A stretch of 64,000 bases of DNA. Origin: Lachnospiraceae bacterium (GTDB lineage Bacteria > Bacillota > Clostridia > Lachnospirales > Lachnospiraceae). The notes beneath the pieces are model-generated. The model was not told the DNA's origin, ran no database searches, and saw only the letters and a list, made by a program, of their open reading frames with translations. The position numbers were made by a program, and so were the translations under genes. Location of the stretch: the NCBI GenBank assembly GCA_910575255.1, contig CAJTEM010000015.1, positions 1 to 64,000 on the forward strand. The letters are read 5' to 3'. Shown piece after piece: positions 62,974 through 64,000 of this stretch. Every line of letters starts with the position of its first letter. Position 1 is the first letter of the stretch.

Positions 62974-64000
62974 ATGTATGAATGTTTAAAAGGTCTGGAG
63001 CCTGTGAGGTTCTTTGAGATTTTCAGTCAGCTCTGTCAGATTCCTCATGGTTCGAAAAATGAGAAGGCGATCAGTGACTGGATTTATCAGTTTTGCAAAG
63101 AAAGGGACATTGAGGTCTGGCAGGATGAAAAATATAACCTGATTGCCAAAAAGCCGGCAACTATTGGCTATGAGAATGCTCCCATTGTGATTCTCCAGGC
63201 ACATCTGGATATGGTGTGTGAGAAAAATGCCGGAACGGTTCATGACTTTGCCAAAGACCCGATTTCGGTGCAGAGGGATGGAGACCGGATCTATGCCAAG
63301 GGAACAACATTGGGAGCGGATGATGCAACCGGAGTGGCATTTGCCCTGTGTGTGCTGGAGTCTTCGGATATCCCTCACCCAAAGCTGGAGGTGGTTCTGA
63401 CAGCAGATGAAGAGGCAGGAATGAGTGGGATCCGCGCTCTTGATTTTTCCCGGCTTCAGGGACGTGTGATTGTGAATCTTGACTGTAGTGATGAAGGAAT
63501 TGTGGTTGGCTGCGCCGGTGTGACCTGTCTTCGGCAGGAACTGGAACTGAAACGTGAGGAAGCTTCTGAGATGCTTACATGGGCAAAAGTTAAGATCCGG
63601 GGACTGAAAGGAGGGCACAGCGGTCTGGATATCACCAAAGAGCGGGGAAATGCCAATCTGATTCTGGCAAGGATTCTTTCTTCCCTGGACAGTGAGATCG
63701 GAATCCGGATCTCATCCGTGGACGGCGGACTTCAGACCAATGCCATCTGTCGGGAAGCGGAGGCAGCCATTGCCTTTTCCCCGGAAAAGAGAGAAAAGCT
63801 GGAAGAAAAAATCCAGTGGTGGGGACAGATCCTTGCCAAGGAATTTAAGGTCAGTGATCCTGGGATCTGCCTTTTGCTGGAAGAATCCGTGCCGTTCAAA
63901 GAAGTGTTTGCACCAGAAGAGGCACAGCGGCTTCTGGATTTACTTCTCAATATTGACTGCGGAGTGATAGCCATGAATGTGGAGGTTCCCGGAGTTCCGG
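62974..64000 (+). CDS. pepD: Aminoacyl-histidine dipeptidase (beta-Ala-His dipeptidase), 3' end outside the window
   Basis: Open from the ATG at 62974 (GAGGAGGAGCATT just before it) to the window edge, 342 codons seen of about 480. M20 metallopeptidase: LQAHLDMVCEKN (metal His and Asp), TTLGADDATGVAFAL (bridging Asp), VLTADEEAGMSG (catalytic Glu-Glu), then the lid domain ITKERGNANLILARIL. Cleaves Xaa-His dipeptides in the cytoplasm. No frameshift is seen. It may be co-transcribed with the dehydrogenase 48 bp upstream. Confidence 0.9.
   Translation, partial: MYECLKGLEPVRFFEIFSQLCQIPHGSKNEKAISDWIYQFCKERDIEVWQDEKYNLIAKKPATIGYENAPIVILQAHLDMVCEKNAGTVHDFAKDPISVQRDGDRIYAKGTTLGADDATGVAFALCVLESSDIPHPKLEVVLTADEEAGMSGIRALDFSRLQGRVIVNLDCSDEGIVVGCAGVTCLRQELELKREEASEMLTWAKVKIRGLKGGHSGLDITKERGNANLILARILSSLDSEIGIRISSVDGGLQTNAICREAEAAIAFSPEKREKLEEKIQWWGQILAKEFKVSDPGICLLLEESVPFKEVFAPEEAQRLLDLLLNIDCGVIAMNVEVPGVP

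Overview
The window reads as a chromosomal segment of a spore-forming Gram-positive anaerobe, most likely a Lachnospiraceae member (Clostridium cluster XIVa). Evidence: mid-range GC, strong GGAGG-type ribosome sites, sporulation genes (spoIVA, a SpoIIM-like gene), LL-diaminopimelate aminotransferase, a long-form PRPP synthetase, PPi-type phosphofructokinase, and pduL-ackA fermentation genes. Genus assignment is inference. No phage, transposase, CRISPR array or rRNA was seen. Two tRNAs (Ala-GGC, Leu-CAA) are present.

Layout. 1-3.4 kb: an HPr-like protein without the PTS histidine and a nuclease-helicase. 3.3-9.3 kb: a LysR regulator divergent from a tightly coupled five-gene operon (circularly permuted ATP-grasp, alpha-E, transglutaminase, two aspartoacylase-like proteins, the second lacking its zinc-site residues), probably a peptide or amide synthesis and trimming system of unknown product. 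9.4-19 kb: tRNA-Ala, luxS, a reduced sigma-like protein, proC, nudF-spoIIM-xerD, topB, an acyl/nucleotidyl-transferase-like hexapeptide protein, upp, a lipoprotein and tRNA-Leu. 19-31 kb: dapL, a zinc-finger membrane protein, a DNA polymerase I fused to GNAT and DUF523 domains, sseB-like, coaE, an MBL hydrolase, ACT and UPF0210 proteins, a methyltransferase, and tmcAL. 32-47 kb: pduL-ackA, then the conserved translation and secretion cluster ylxM-ffh-rpsP-khpA-rimM-trmD-rplS-lepB-rbgA-rnhB-yraN, pgeF, a P-loop kinase, prs, a DUF512 radical SAM protein, der-plsY-gpsA. 48-53 kb: a complete branched-chain amino-acid-type ABC importer (SBP, two permeases, two ATPases). 54-64 kb: PPi-phosphofructokinase, HD alarmone-hydrolase-like protein, spoIVA, a beta-CASP RNase-like protein, rnhA, an LprI-like protein, a GntR regulator divergent from a zinc dehydrogenase, and a truncated pepD.

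The most unusual signal is a family of about ten intergenic palindromic elements (full copies about 250-310 bp). Each has long outer arms of 28-47 nt that are almost perfectly self-complementary within a copy but differ between copies, an inner stem, and a constant cap (AACTCGCTTCGCTCAGACAG or close variants). Some carry imperfect AATGTCAGT/ACTGACATT ends. Changes in one arm are matched in the other, so pairing is conserved rather than sequence. No transposase is nearby. The elements never interrupt a gene and sit at operon borders. I consider this family the best candidate for an undescribed system here; the polA-GNAT-DUF523 fusion and the ATP-grasp operon with a dead metallopeptidase paralogue are next.
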